Both the position numbers and the translations under genes were made by a program. From Candidatus Woesearchaeota archaeon (GTDB lineage: Archaea; Nanobdellota; Nanobdellia; Woesearchaeales; JACPBV01): a stretch of 7,744 nucleotides of DNA. The notes under the pieces are model-generated. The model was not told where the DNA came from, did not search any database, and saw only the letters and a list, made by a program, of their open reading frames with translations. The stretch is taken from the NCBI GenBank assembly GCA_019322475.1, contig JAHWIN010000025.1, forward strand, positions 1-7,744, written 5' to 3'. Every line of letters begins with the position of its first letter. Position 1 is the first letter of the stretch. Positions 1 to 5,444 of the stretch are shown here, piece by piece.

Positions 1-8
1 AAAAACCC

Positions 9-20
9 AAATATTTTAAT
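9..20 (+). promoter_or_regulatory. TATA box of leuS, leaderless start
   Basis: An AT-rich element (AAATATTTTAAT) is centred about 28 nt upstream of the leuS ATG. Archaeal transcription normally begins about 25-27 nt downstream of the TATA centre, so the transcript should begin at or within a base or two of the start codon. No Shine-Dalgarno motif lies between the two, which agrees with a leaderless mRNA. Confidence 0.55.
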
Positions 21-42
21 ACTCCCTTATTTCTCTAACCTT

Positions 43-2700
43 ATGGATGACTTTAACAAGATAGCAGCCAGATGGCAGGAAAGCTGGGAAAAATCAAAGA
101 TTTTCGAAGTCAAAGAAGACCCTTCTAAGAAAAAGTATTTCTGCCTCGAGATGCTTCCTTACCCTTCTGGAACAGGCCTCCACATGGGCCATGCAAGGAA
201 CTATGTCATAGGAGACGCCCTGGCAAGATATAAGCGGATGAATTCTTTCAATGTTCTTTATCCTATGGGCTATGATTCATTTGGCCTGCCTGCTGAGAAT
301 GCCGCTATAAAGGCAAAAAAGCATCCAAAGGAATTCACAGAGGCAGCGATTAAAAACTTCATAAGGCAGCAGAAAAGCCTTGGCTTAAGCTATGACTGGA
401 CGCGCATGATAGAGACCCACAAGCCGGATTACTATCATTGGGACCAGTGGATATTCCTGAAGATGTACGAGAAAGGGCTTGTTTACAGGAAAAGATCAAC
501 TGTCAACTGGTGCCCTAAGTGCAATACTGTCCTGGCTAATGAGCAGGTGCACAACGGAAAGTGCTGGCGCCACGAGGACACTAACGTAGAGGTTAAGGAC
601 CTTGAGCAGTGGTTCCTTAAGATTACAGATTATGCAGAGGAGCTCCTTGATGATATAGACAAGCTGGAAGGATGGCCTGAGGACGTTAAGATTATGCAGA
701 AGAACTGGATAGGGAAAAGCCAGGGCACCAATATAATATTCCCAATAGATGGCTCAGATAAGAAGCTTACAGTCTTTACTACAAGGCCGGATACCTTTTT
801 CGGCATAACCTTCCTTGTATATGCCCCTGAGCATCCTGATGTTATGGAGCTTGTAAAAGGCACAGGATATGAAGGCAAGGTAAAAAAGTTCATAAGCAGG
901 ATAGTGCTTGAAGACCGCTTTCAAAGGGCGGCAGAGGACAAGGAAAAAGAAGGCATGTTCATAGGAAGGTACGCCATAAACCCCATAACAAAAGAGAAGA
1001 TACCTATCTATATAGCGAACTTCGTCCTTTATGAATATGGCACAGGAGCGATAATAGCCGTTCCTGCCCACGACCAGAGGGATTTTGAGTTTGCAAAAAA
1101 ATACAGCATCCCTATTAAGGTAGTTATAAACCCCCCGGACTACGAGCTTGATGCAGAGAAGATGAGCAGGGCGTATATGGGTGACGGGAATATGGTCAAT
1201 TCAGGGGAATTTGACGGCTCCAACAACAGGGAGGCTATCCCTGGCTTTCTAAGCTTCTTTGCTAAGAATAATTGCGGGGGAAAAACGACCCAGTACAAGC
1301 TAAGGGACTGGCTGATAAGCAGGCAGAGGTTCTGGGGCTGCCCCATACCTATGGTATACTGTGATAAGTGCGGGATAGTCCCTATAGAAGAGAAAGGCCT
1401 GCCTGTAAGGCTCCCTGAGAGCTTTAAGTTTTCTAAAGTAAAAGGAAACCCCCTGAAAAGCTGCAGCAGCTTTGTAAGCACAGCCTGCCCAAGATGCGGC
1501 CAGAAGGCAAGAAGGGAGACAGACACGATGGATACCTTTGTGGATTCCAGCTGGTATTTCCTCCGTTACTGTGACCCTAAAAACAAGATATTTCCTTTTG
1601 ACAGTAAAAAAGCAGCTTATTGGATGCCTATAGACACGTATATTGGGGGCAAAGAGCATGCCACTATGCACCTCATCTACTTCAGGTTCTTTACTAAGTT
1701 TTTAAGGGATATCGGGCTTTTGAAGATAGATGAGCCGGCCCCCAGGCTTTTCAACCAGGGCATGCTGCATAAGGAAGGCGTAGTCATGTCAAAGAGCAAA
1801 GGCAATGTTGTAGTTCCTGAAGAGATCGCCAAAAGATACGGCATCGACACAGCAAGGTTCTTCCTCTTGTTTGTAGCTTCCCCGGATAAGGACATGGAAT
1901 GGAGCGACAAGGGCATAGAGGGAAGCTTTAGGTTCCTGAAGAAGTTCTATAGCCTGATATCTGGGAAGAAAAGAACGGCAAAGATAGGAAAAAAGGAAGA
2001 GAGCAAGCTGAATAAGGCTGTAAAGGAAGCCACAGAATACCTTGAAACTATGGAGTTCAACAAGGCTATAATAAGCCTTATGCAGTTCACAAGCTGGTTT
2101 TCCAACAGGGATTCGATATCAGAGGAATCGGCTGAAAAGCTTACCCTGCTTATGAGCCCTTTTACTCCGCATATATGCGAGGAGCTCTGGGAGAAGCTCG
2201 GGAATAAAAGATTCTGCTCATTGCAAAAATGGCCTTCTTACAGTGAAAAGAAGATAGACTCAAAGATAGAGGCAGCTGAAGAAGTTATTCATAAGACAGT
2301 TTCAGATATAACTAATGTTCTTAAGCTGGCAAAGATAGGAAAGCCTAAAAAGATAACCCTTATAATATCCCCAACATGGAAATATGGCTTCCTTGATATT
2401 TTCAAAAAAGAGCTGGAAAAGACAAGAGACATAAGGTCTCTTATTTCAGCCTGCATGAAAGGCAATCTTAAGAGGCACGGCAAGGAGATATCTAAGCTCA
2501 TCCCTGCAATGCTGAAAGATTCTTCAAAGGTGCCTTCAGAGGTATTATCTCAGGACATGGAGCTTAAGAATCTGGAAGAGGCTAAACCTCTTATCTCAGG
2601 GGAATTTAACTGCCCTGTTGAGATAGAAAAGGCAGAGGACAGCAAGCAAACAAAAGCAAAAAATGCATTTCCTTCTAAACCCGCTATACTGGTAGAATAG
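43..2700 (+). CDS. leuS: Leucyl-tRNA synthetase, bacterial-type core with archaeal-type C-terminus
   Basis: This cytosolic class Ia enzyme charges tRNA-Leu with leucine using ATP, and hydrolyses mischarged products. The 885 residues show the HIGH-type motif HMGH at 47-50, preceded by a PYPSG segment typical of LeuRS. A first zinc knuckle uses C157, C160, C174 and H177. The CP1 editing domain spans about 225-415, with TVFTTRPDT (243-251) and PAHDQRDF (341-348), inserted after the zinc knuckle as in bacterial LeuRS. A second cysteine set is C440/C443/C482/C485. The KMSKS signature is VMSKS (581-585), so its first lysine is replaced. There is almost nothing between LFNQGM and VMSKS, so the long leucine-specific insertion of E. 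coli LeuRS is absent. An anticodon-binding helical domain follows (about 655-760). The last 120 residues, ending KPAILVE, resemble archaeal LeuRS tails rather than the short bacterial domain. The ATG at 43 is supported by a TATA box 28 nt upstream, implying a leaderless mRNA. Identity is very sure; the chimeric reading is from memory of the families. Confidence 0.97.
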   Translation: MDDFNKIAARWQESWEKSKIFEVKEDPSKKKYFCLEMLPYPSGTGLHMGHARNYVIGDALARYKRMNSFNVLYPMGYDSFGLPAENAAIKAKKHPKEFTEAAIKNFIRQQKSLGLSYDWTRMIETHKPDYYHWDQWIFLKMYEKGLVYRKRSTVNWCPKCNTVLANEQVHNGKCWRHEDTNVEVKDLEQWFLKITDYAEELLDDIDKLEGWPEDVKIMQKNWIGKSQGTNIIFPIDGSDKKLTVFTTRPDTFFGITFLVYAPEHPDVMELVKGTGYEGKVKKFISRIVLEDRFQRAAEDKEKEGMFIGRYAINPITKEKIPIYIANFVLYEYGTGAIIAVPAHDQRDFEFAKKYSIPIKVVINPPDYELDAEKMSRAYMGDGNMVNSGEFDGSNNREAIPGFLSFFAKNNCGGKTTQYKLRDWLISRQRFWGCPIPMVYCDKCGIVPIEEKGLPVRLPESFKFSKVKGNPLKSCSSFVSTACPRCGQKARRETDTMDTFVDSSWYFLRYCDPKNKIFPFDSKKAAYWMPIDTYIGGKEHATMHLIYFRFFTKFLRDIGLLKIDEPAPRLFNQGMLHKEGVVMSKSKGNVVVPEEIAKRYGIDTARFFLLFVASPDKDMEWSDKGIEGSFRFLKKFYSLISGKKRTAKIGKKEESKLNKAVKEATEYLETMEFNKAIISLMQFTSWFSNRDSISEESAEKLTLLMSPFTPHICEELWEKLGNKRFCSLQKWPSYSEKKIDSKIEAAEEVIHKTVSDITNVLKLAKIGKPKKITLIISPTWKYGFLDIFKKELEKTRDIRSLISACMKGNLKRHGKEISKLIPAMLKDSSKVPSEVLSQDMELKNLEEAKPLISGEFNCPVEIEKAEDSKQTKAKNAFPSKPAILVE

Positions 2701-2748
2701 CACCTCAACAAGCCCTTTGCAGTATTACCTTCTTTTGGATAAAATTTC

Positions 2749-3393
2749 CTAGATCTCTATTATCTTCCCTTTTTTCCCTACATTCACTACTGTTGTCTTT
2801 CCGATCTTCTCCTCTATCCCCTCTGCTTCATGTACATGGGAGCATAATAGCAAGGCAGGCTTGAATCTGTCTATAGCTTCCCTCACACCCTTTGATCCGG
2901 GAAATACGCTTGTGAACTTTTCCATCTTGCTTCCTGTAGGGTGGACATGCGTTACCATTATCTTCTTCTTAAGATACCTTATCTTGTCATACCCTTTCTT
3001 AAGAAGGCTGTATATCTCATCCTCGCCTAGCTGGAACAATCCTATGTTGGCCCCTCCTGCCCCGAATATCCCTACATCCTTGTATTTGACAGAATAGCCG
3101 TGAAGATTCTTTACCCCATACAGCTCAGCAAGAAAATCAGCGGTAGCAACAGTTTCATGGTTTCCGGGTATCAGCAGAACCTTTTCATGCCTTTTTTTGA
3201 AAGGCCCTATGATATTCTGTGTGGATGTTTCAGCAAGGGTCAGGTCGCCGCACAAGACTACGAGGTCAACATTTTCTTTCTTTGCCTTTTCAGCCAGCTT
3301 TTCAGCAAGCCCCATATCGCCATGGATATCCCCTGCCGCCAGTATCTTCAGCTTTTTTTCCTTCTTGCTTTTTTTATCTGTTTTATTTTCCAT
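2749..3393 (-). CDS. Calcineurin-like metallophosphoesterase
   Basis: A 214-residue protein of the calcineurin-like phosphoesterase superfamily, which hydrolyses phosphomono- or phosphodiesters with two bound metal ions. The metal-ligand motifs occur in order: GDIHG (D22, H24), GD at 49-50, GNHE (N78, H79), a THVHP segment (H149, H151) and SHVH (H186, H188). All expected ligands are present, so the enzyme should be active. The size matches small single-domain archaeal Icc/YfcE-like members; the substrate cannot be read from sequence. The first 15 residues are a lysine-rich tail (KTDKKSKKEKK) before the first strand, which may bind nucleic acid or be unstructured. There is no signal peptide, so it is cytosolic. 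It lies 34 bp downstream of the tsaC-like gene on the same strand, but a TATA-like element in that gap suggests its own leaderless transcript. It converges with leuS, with 48 bp between the stop codons. Confidence 0.92.
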   Translation of the reverse strand: MENKTDKKSKKEKKLKILAAGDIHGDMGLAEKLAEKAKKENVDLVVLCGDLTLAETSTQNIIGPFKKRHEKVLLIPGNHETVATADFLAELYGVKNLHGYSVKYKDVGIFGAGGANIGLFQLGEDEIYSLLKKGYDKIRYLKKKIMVTHVHPTGSKMEKFTSVFPGSKGVREAIDRFKPALLLCSHVHEAEGIEEKIGKTTVVNVGKKGKIIEI

Positions 3394-3412
3394 AATAACA
3401 TGATAGAAACAG

Positions 3413-3427
3413 TTTATGTTTAAAAAG
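3413..3427 (-). promoter_or_regulatory. TATA-like element of the metallophosphoesterase gene
   Basis: On the minus strand the tract CTTTTTAAACATAAA is centred about 27 nt upstream of the ATG at 3393 and directly follows the stop codon of the upstream gene. The spacing fits a leaderless start. No purine-rich Shine-Dalgarno motif precedes the ATG, so this gene may be transcribed independently even though it looks like the second gene of an operon. Confidence 0.45.
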
Positions 3428-3994
3428 CTATCTTTCTTTTAGTTCAGCTTTCTCTCCTGTAAGGTCGACCATTATAGAGGGCTTTCCATGCTTTTCATCC
3501 TCGTAGGCTATGAACTCTATCTTTGGCTTTATCTCATCATCAAGATTATCCAAGGAAGTCATGAAATTGCCGCCTGACTTGTTTGCAGAAGTCGTTATTA
3601 TCGGTATTCCAAGCTCCTCTATTATCTTGCTGAACCAATGGTCCGGCATCCTTATGCCTATGCTGTCTAAGCCTGGAGCGACATTTTCAGCGACACCATC
3701 CTTCTTCTTTAGGATAAGTGTATATGGTCCAGGCAGCTTTTCCAGCCATTCCTCATCTTTCTTCTTTATCACGCAGTTCTTTCTTATCCACTCTTTAGAC
3801 GGGGCGATGATAGAAAATGGTGAAGTTGGCCTCCCTTTTATGTCCCTGACTTTTGCGACAGCCCCTTTATCCATAGCATTGCACCCTATGCCATATATGG
3901 TGTCAGTAGGGTGGATAAATATTGTTCCGTTTTCTATAACCTCAAGAATGACCTCCTTATTGATACCGATCTCATCTTTATTGAGGATTTTCAT
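3428..3994 (-). CDS. tsaC: TsaC/Sua5/YrdC-family threonylcarbamoyl-AMP synthase
   Basis: This protein likely makes threonylcarbamoyl-adenylate from threonine, bicarbonate and ATP, the first step of t6A37 synthesis on ANN-decoding tRNAs; the KEOPS complex then transfers the group in archaea. From the chosen start it has 188 residues. Visible motifs are HPTDTIYGIGCNA (28-40), KGRP with K53 and R55, SIGIRMPDH (111-119), TTSANKSG with S136 and N138, and PSIMVDLTG (172-180). The K-R-S-N set separates TsaC/Sua5 from the related YciO group. It is the short form, without the C-terminal Sua5 domain that many archaeal homologues carry. An ATG 24 nt further upstream (4018) is in frame, but the TATA box at 4025-4033 predicts transcription starting near 4002, downstream of that codon. 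I therefore chose the ATG at 3994, which also aligns with the family N-terminus. Family is sure; the exact role is likely. Confidence 0.9.
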   Translation of the reverse strand: MKILNKDEIGINKEVILEVIENGTIFIHPTDTIYGIGCNAMDKGAVAKVRDIKGRPTSPFSIIAPSKEWIRKNCVIKKKDEEWLEKLPGPYTLILKKKDGVAENVAPGLDSIGIRMPDHWFSKIIEELGIPIITTSANKSGGNFMTSLDNLDDEIKPKIEFIAYEDEKHGKPSIMVDLTGEKAELKER

Positions 3995-4023
3995 GATGGA
4001 CAGAAAAGAGGTAAGCAAAATTT

Positions 4024-4034
4024 GTTTATATATG
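4024..4034 (-). promoter_or_regulatory. TATA box of the tsaC-like gene
   Basis: The minus strand reads CATATATAAAC, one of the cleanest TATA boxes in the window. Its centre (about 4029) predicts a transcription start near 4002, about 8 nt before the ATG at 3994. This excludes the longer in-frame start at 4018 and separates the gene from the mini-gene cluster ending at 4093. Confidence 0.6.
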
Positions 4035-4092
4035 TTACGGTAATCTTTTCTTTGGTTGGCTTATCTTTTGATTAAGCGATTATAAATCCTGG

Positions 4093-4206
4093 CTATAAGT
4101 TCCTCAGATTCTGCATCCTGCATCTTTGCTGCCAATGGAATGAATCCAGGAAGTCTATCCTGTTCTTGTAGGTTTCCCACTCCATATACTTCTTCTTGAA
4201 AAACAT
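4093..4206 (-). CDS. Mini-gene 4: 37-residue basic protein, unrecognised
   Basis: The protein starts MFFKKKYMEWETYK and has 37 residues. It is basic and aromatic-rich, with no cysteine pairs, signal peptide or membrane segment. The open frame extends further upstream to 4284, but the ATG at 4204-4206 is preceded by GAGGTGAT with exactly 4 nt spacing, the same arrangement as the neighbouring mini-genes, so this start is preferred. It is the last gene of a four-gene same-strand cluster and starts 31 bp after the stop codon of the acidic mini-gene. I do not recognise a family. The strong ribosome binding site is the main evidence that it is translated. Confidence 0.5.
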   Translation of the reverse strand: MFFKKKYMEWETYKNRIDFLDSFHWQQRCRMQNLRNL

Positions 4207-4210
4207 CTTT

Positions 4211-4218
4211 ATCACCTC
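4211..4218 (-). promoter_or_regulatory. Shine-Dalgarno site of mini-gene 4
   Basis: GAGGTGAT on the minus strand, 4 nt before the ATG at 4206. It matches the expected 3' end of 16S rRNA over 8 bases and decides the start against the longer open frame. Confidence 0.65.
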
Positions 4219-4237
4219 TTTCCAACCGATATAGATT

Positions 4238-4360
4238 TTATGCTGCAGCAAGATACCCAAGCATAAACCCTTCTTCCCTCGCATCTATCTCATCATCTTC
4301 ACAGTAGTAGCTTACGCCCTCTTCTGTATACATGTCCAGCTCTTTTTCAAATTCTTCCAT
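4238..4360 (-). CDS. Mini-gene 3: 40-residue acidic protein, unrecognised
   Basis: The protein starts MEEFEKELDMYTEEG and ends EEGFMLGYLAAA. Of its 40 residues about 14 are Asp or Glu and only two are Lys or Arg, so it is very acidic. Two tyrosines and a single cysteine (YYCEDDE) sit in the middle, and the last dozen residues are hydrophobic and could form a short helix. It is soluble-looking, with no signal peptide. The start at 4358-4360 is set by GAGGTGAT with 4 nt spacing; a second in-frame ATG two codons upstream overlaps the ribosome site and is less likely. It follows the zinc-ribbon gene by 18 bp in the same cluster. The charge suggests a partner for a basic protein or a nucleic-acid mimic, which is only inference. 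I do not recognise the family. Confidence 0.6.
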   Translation of the reverse strand: MEEFEKELDMYTEEGVSYYCEDDEIDAREEGFMLGYLAAA

Positions 4361-4364
4361 CTTC

Positions 4365-4372
4365 ATCACCTC
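4365..4372 (-). promoter_or_regulatory. Shine-Dalgarno site of mini-gene 3
   Basis: GAGGTGAT on the minus strand, 4 nt before the ATG at 4360, identical in sequence and spacing to the sites of mini-genes 1 and 4. It is the main evidence that this short frame is a real gene. Confidence 0.7.
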
Positions 4373-4378
4373 TTCGCA

Positions 4379-4600
4379 TTATGTTCTCCAACCATCTATC
4401 CCCATCCGGTCCATAAACCCTCTTGCTTCTATAGGCTCTGGAATCCTTCCGGTGCTCCTTTTATTCCTCTTATGAACCTGCCAGCATTCCCAGCATAGGT
4501 TATAAGATGGCTTTATCAGAGCTCCGCATGACAAGCATTGTTTTTGCTCTTCCCTTAGGGGATTCTTTTTTATCCCAAACCTCCCATGGCCATATTTCAT
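4379..4600 (-). CDS. Mini-gene 2: 73-residue zinc-ribbon protein
   Basis: The 73-residue protein carries one four-cysteine zinc ribbon, CLSC at 22-25 and CWEC at 36-39, separated by ten residues (GALIKPSYNL). Such knuckles bind one zinc ion and usually mediate contact with nucleic acid or protein. The flanks are basic, with KYGHGRFGIKKNPLR before the ribbon and HKRNKRSTGR after it, which favours nucleic-acid binding. The C-terminus (FMDRMGIDGWRT) is unlike anything I recognise. It has no catalytic motif or membrane segment. The ATG lies one base after the stop codon of mini-gene 1, so translation is probably coupled; its ribosome site lies inside the end of that gene. It is the largest and most convincing member of the cluster and a reasonable candidate for its regulator, although function cannot be assigned from sequence. 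Confidence 0.75.
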   Translation of the reverse strand: MKYGHGRFGIKKNPLREEQKQCLSCGALIKPSYNLCWECWQVHKRNKRSTGRIPEPIEARGFMDRMGIDGWRT

Positions 4601-4601
4601 C

Positions 4602-4724
4602 TTACCTTCCTCTTATCCAGGCATCGCTAAACTGCAGGTCAAAGCTTTGCGCCCTGCTCAACGTCAGTCTTTTGACCTGCCTGTAGAACAGGTCCTGTAT
4701 TGTCTCTTTTCTTAGGTCAACCAT
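4602..4724 (-). CDS. Mini-gene 1: 40-residue protein, unrecognised
   Basis: The protein starts MVDLRKETIQDLFYR and ends DAWIRGR. Its 40 residues look like one or two amphipathic helices with alternating charges (VDLRKETIQDLFYRQVKRL), with no cysteines or membrane segment. The frame runs open to 4784, but the ATG at 4722-4724 is preceded by GAGGTGAT with 4 nt spacing, and the longer start would lie inside the leader hairpin. It is the first gene of the mini-gene cluster, about 100 nt downstream of the predicted transcription start, and its last codons (ATAAGAGGAAGG) double as the ribosome site of mini-gene 2. No family is recognised. Confidence 0.6.
   Translation of the reverse strand: MVDLRKETIQDLFYRQVKRLTLSRAQSFDLQFSDAWIRGR
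4605..4612 (-). promoter_or_regulatory. Shine-Dalgarno site of the zinc-ribbon gene
   Basis: GAGGAAGG on the minus strand, 4 nt before the ATG at 4600. It is embedded in the last codons of mini-gene 1, implying translational coupling. Confidence 0.55.
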
Positions 4725-4728
4725 CTGT

Positions 4729-4736
4729 ATCACCTC
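4729..4736 (-). promoter_or_regulatory. Shine-Dalgarno site of mini-gene 1
   Basis: GAGGTGAT on the minus strand, 4 nt before the ATG at 4724. It sets the start of the first mini-gene and lies 32 nt downstream of the leader hairpin. Confidence 0.65.
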
Positions 4737-4768
4737 ATTAGGATTTATGGTATGCAGCCATAGAAAAA

Positions 4769-4813
4769 TAAGGCAGGAAGACACAAGGGGGTGTGTTACT
4801 TTTACCTGCCTTA
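4769..4813 (-). promoter_or_regulatory. Two-tier hairpin in the leader of the mini-gene cluster
   Basis: A perfect 9-bp inverted repeat (TAAGGCAGG at 4769-4777, CCTGCCTTA at 4805-4813) encloses a second 5-bp inverted repeat (ACACA at 4781-4785, TGTGT at 4792-4796) whose six-base loop is C-rich in the minus-strand RNA. It lies within the predicted 5' leader of the mini-gene mRNA, about 14 nt after the predicted transcript start. It has no U-tract on the minus strand, so it does not look like an intrinsic terminator; a protein- or ligand-binding leader element is more likely. No known riboswitch class is recognised. Confidence 0.55.
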
Positions 4814-4838
4814 GTTTTCATAAGCATAAAGATACATA

Positions 4839-4864
4839 CGCAGCCCCTCTTTAAATAGGCTGCG
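4839..4864 (-). promoter_or_regulatory. Promoter of the mini-gene cluster, TATA box inside an operator-like dyad
   Basis: The minus strand contains CTATTTAAAGAG (4848-4859), a TATA box whose centre predicts transcription starting near 4827. The TATA element is flanked by a perfect 7-bp inverted repeat, CGCAGCC at 4839-4845 and GGCTGCG at 4858-4864, with a 12-bp centre. A dimeric repressor bound there would block TBP. No gene in the window is an obvious match to such a repressor; the zinc-ribbon protein or mini-gene 1 are candidates by position only. Confidence 0.55.
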
Positions 4865-4867
4865 CAG

Positions 4868-5008
4868 GTGCCTGGCAAGTGGCAAGTGGGATTTAGAAAC
4901 GCAAAATTTTGCCCCTATAGCTCTCATATAGCTAAAATTCCACTCGACAAAACATTTGTCAAGTGGCTCTAATACAGATAAAAGAAAACCACATTATAGC
5001 TGTAAGCA
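4868..5008. other. Gene-free repeat-rich intergenic patch
   Basis: I see no credible reading frame here. The stretch holds CAAGTGG three times (4876-4882, 4883-4889, 4960-4966), a perfect 12-bp palindrome GCAAAATTTTGC (4901-4912), and TATAGCT twice (4916-4922, 4927-4933). An imperfect inverted repeat pairs 4886-4896 with 4932-4944, and a strong hairpin lies at 4940-4966. The patch separates the broken membrane-protein gene from the mini-gene promoter. It could hold regulator sites, a structured 3' end or a small RNA. Confidence 0.5.
4940..4966 (-). terminator. 12-bp hairpin downstream of the broken membrane gene
   Basis: On the minus strand CCACTTGACAAA and TTTGTCGAGTGG flank a 3-nt loop. 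All twelve positions pair if one U-G wobble is allowed; on the plus strand that position would be a C-A mismatch, so the structure favours minus-strand RNA. It lies 43 nt after the stop at 5009 and is followed by AATTTT. This fits a 3'-end or terminator hairpin, though the U-tract is short. Part of its sequence is shared with the CAAGTGG repeats. Confidence 0.45.
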
Positions 5009-5324
5009 TTATCTTCTGTAATAGACATAGGCCCACATTAAATTGCCTGCTATAAAGAAAATTCCTGCTCCAAGGATGCCTGCAAATCCCATAATATGCT
5101 GCACTAATGATATCCTGATGGGAAATCCAAACATACCCCCCAATAACATCATTGTTAATGAGATCTCTACTACGTTCCATATTATTGCTGTAGATGTAAG
5201 AAAAAACCCTTCCTCTAATGTTCTGACCTCATGGATAATGTCCAGGGAATACGCCGGAATACCCTACCATCAATATTCACAGCAAGATTCCGACGACAAT
5301 ATCCTCATATCCCAGAAGTTTCAT
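5009..5324 (-). pseudogene. Broken small membrane-protein gene (nonsense codon and frameshift)
   Basis: A good TATA box predicts a leaderless start at the ATG at 5322-5324, reading MKLLGYEDIVVGILL before a TGA at 5277-5279. Beyond the stop the same frame continues ILMVGYS, still membrane-like. A different frame is open from 5263 to the TAA at 5009-5011 for 84 residues, but contains no ATG, GTG or TTG until 5152. It contains two clear hydrophobic segments (around TAIIWNVVEISLTMMLLGG and GFAGILGAGIFFIAGNLMW) and ends AYVYYRR. The frame change falls at GTATTCC-GGC-GTATTCC; deleting one 10-bp unit joins the two frames exactly, giving about 101 residues with three membrane segments. Only the internal ATG at 5152 could yield an intact product (47 residues). 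The family is not recognised. A sequencing error could mimic part of this. Confidence 0.5.
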
Positions 5325-5347
5325 GATAAACTCTAATCCGATAGAGA

Positions 5348-5358
5348 TTATTTAAATG
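5348..5358 (-). promoter_or_regulatory. TATA box upstream of the broken membrane gene
   Basis: The minus strand carries a CATTTAAATAAT element centred about 29 nt upstream of the ATG at 5324, the geometry of a leaderless start. It is the main reason to place the original gene start there rather than at the internal ATG at 5152. Confidence 0.45.
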
Positions 5359-5444
5359 TTAAGGGAATTTTTTTGGCTTCTTTAACCAATTCAAGTAAAT
5401 GCTAAGAAATTATTTTCTATAACTTCTTATGGCATATCTCTAAG

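Noticed and set aside
581..595. VMSKS regarded as an inactivating change in LeuRS
   Set aside because: Those are residue numbers, not bases. The remaining MSKS core is intact, and I believe replacement of the first lysine occurs in other functional LeuRS, so it is not evidence of loss of activity.
3995..4018. Longer start for the tsaC-like gene
   Set aside because: The added residues lie at or upstream of the transcript start predicted from the TATA box and have no family counterpart.
3510..4043. 177-residue plus-strand reading frame
   Set aside because: It is antisense to the clear tsaC-like gene and shows no family motif.
4876..4966. CRISPR-like array from the CAAGTGG repeats
   Set aside because: The repeats are only 7 bp, irregularly spaced and without spacers of uniform length.
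5043..5336. 97-residue plus-strand reading frame
   Set aside because: It is antisense to the hydrophobic minus-strand frame, with no promoter or ribosome site, and its residues are what a reversed membrane segment would produce.
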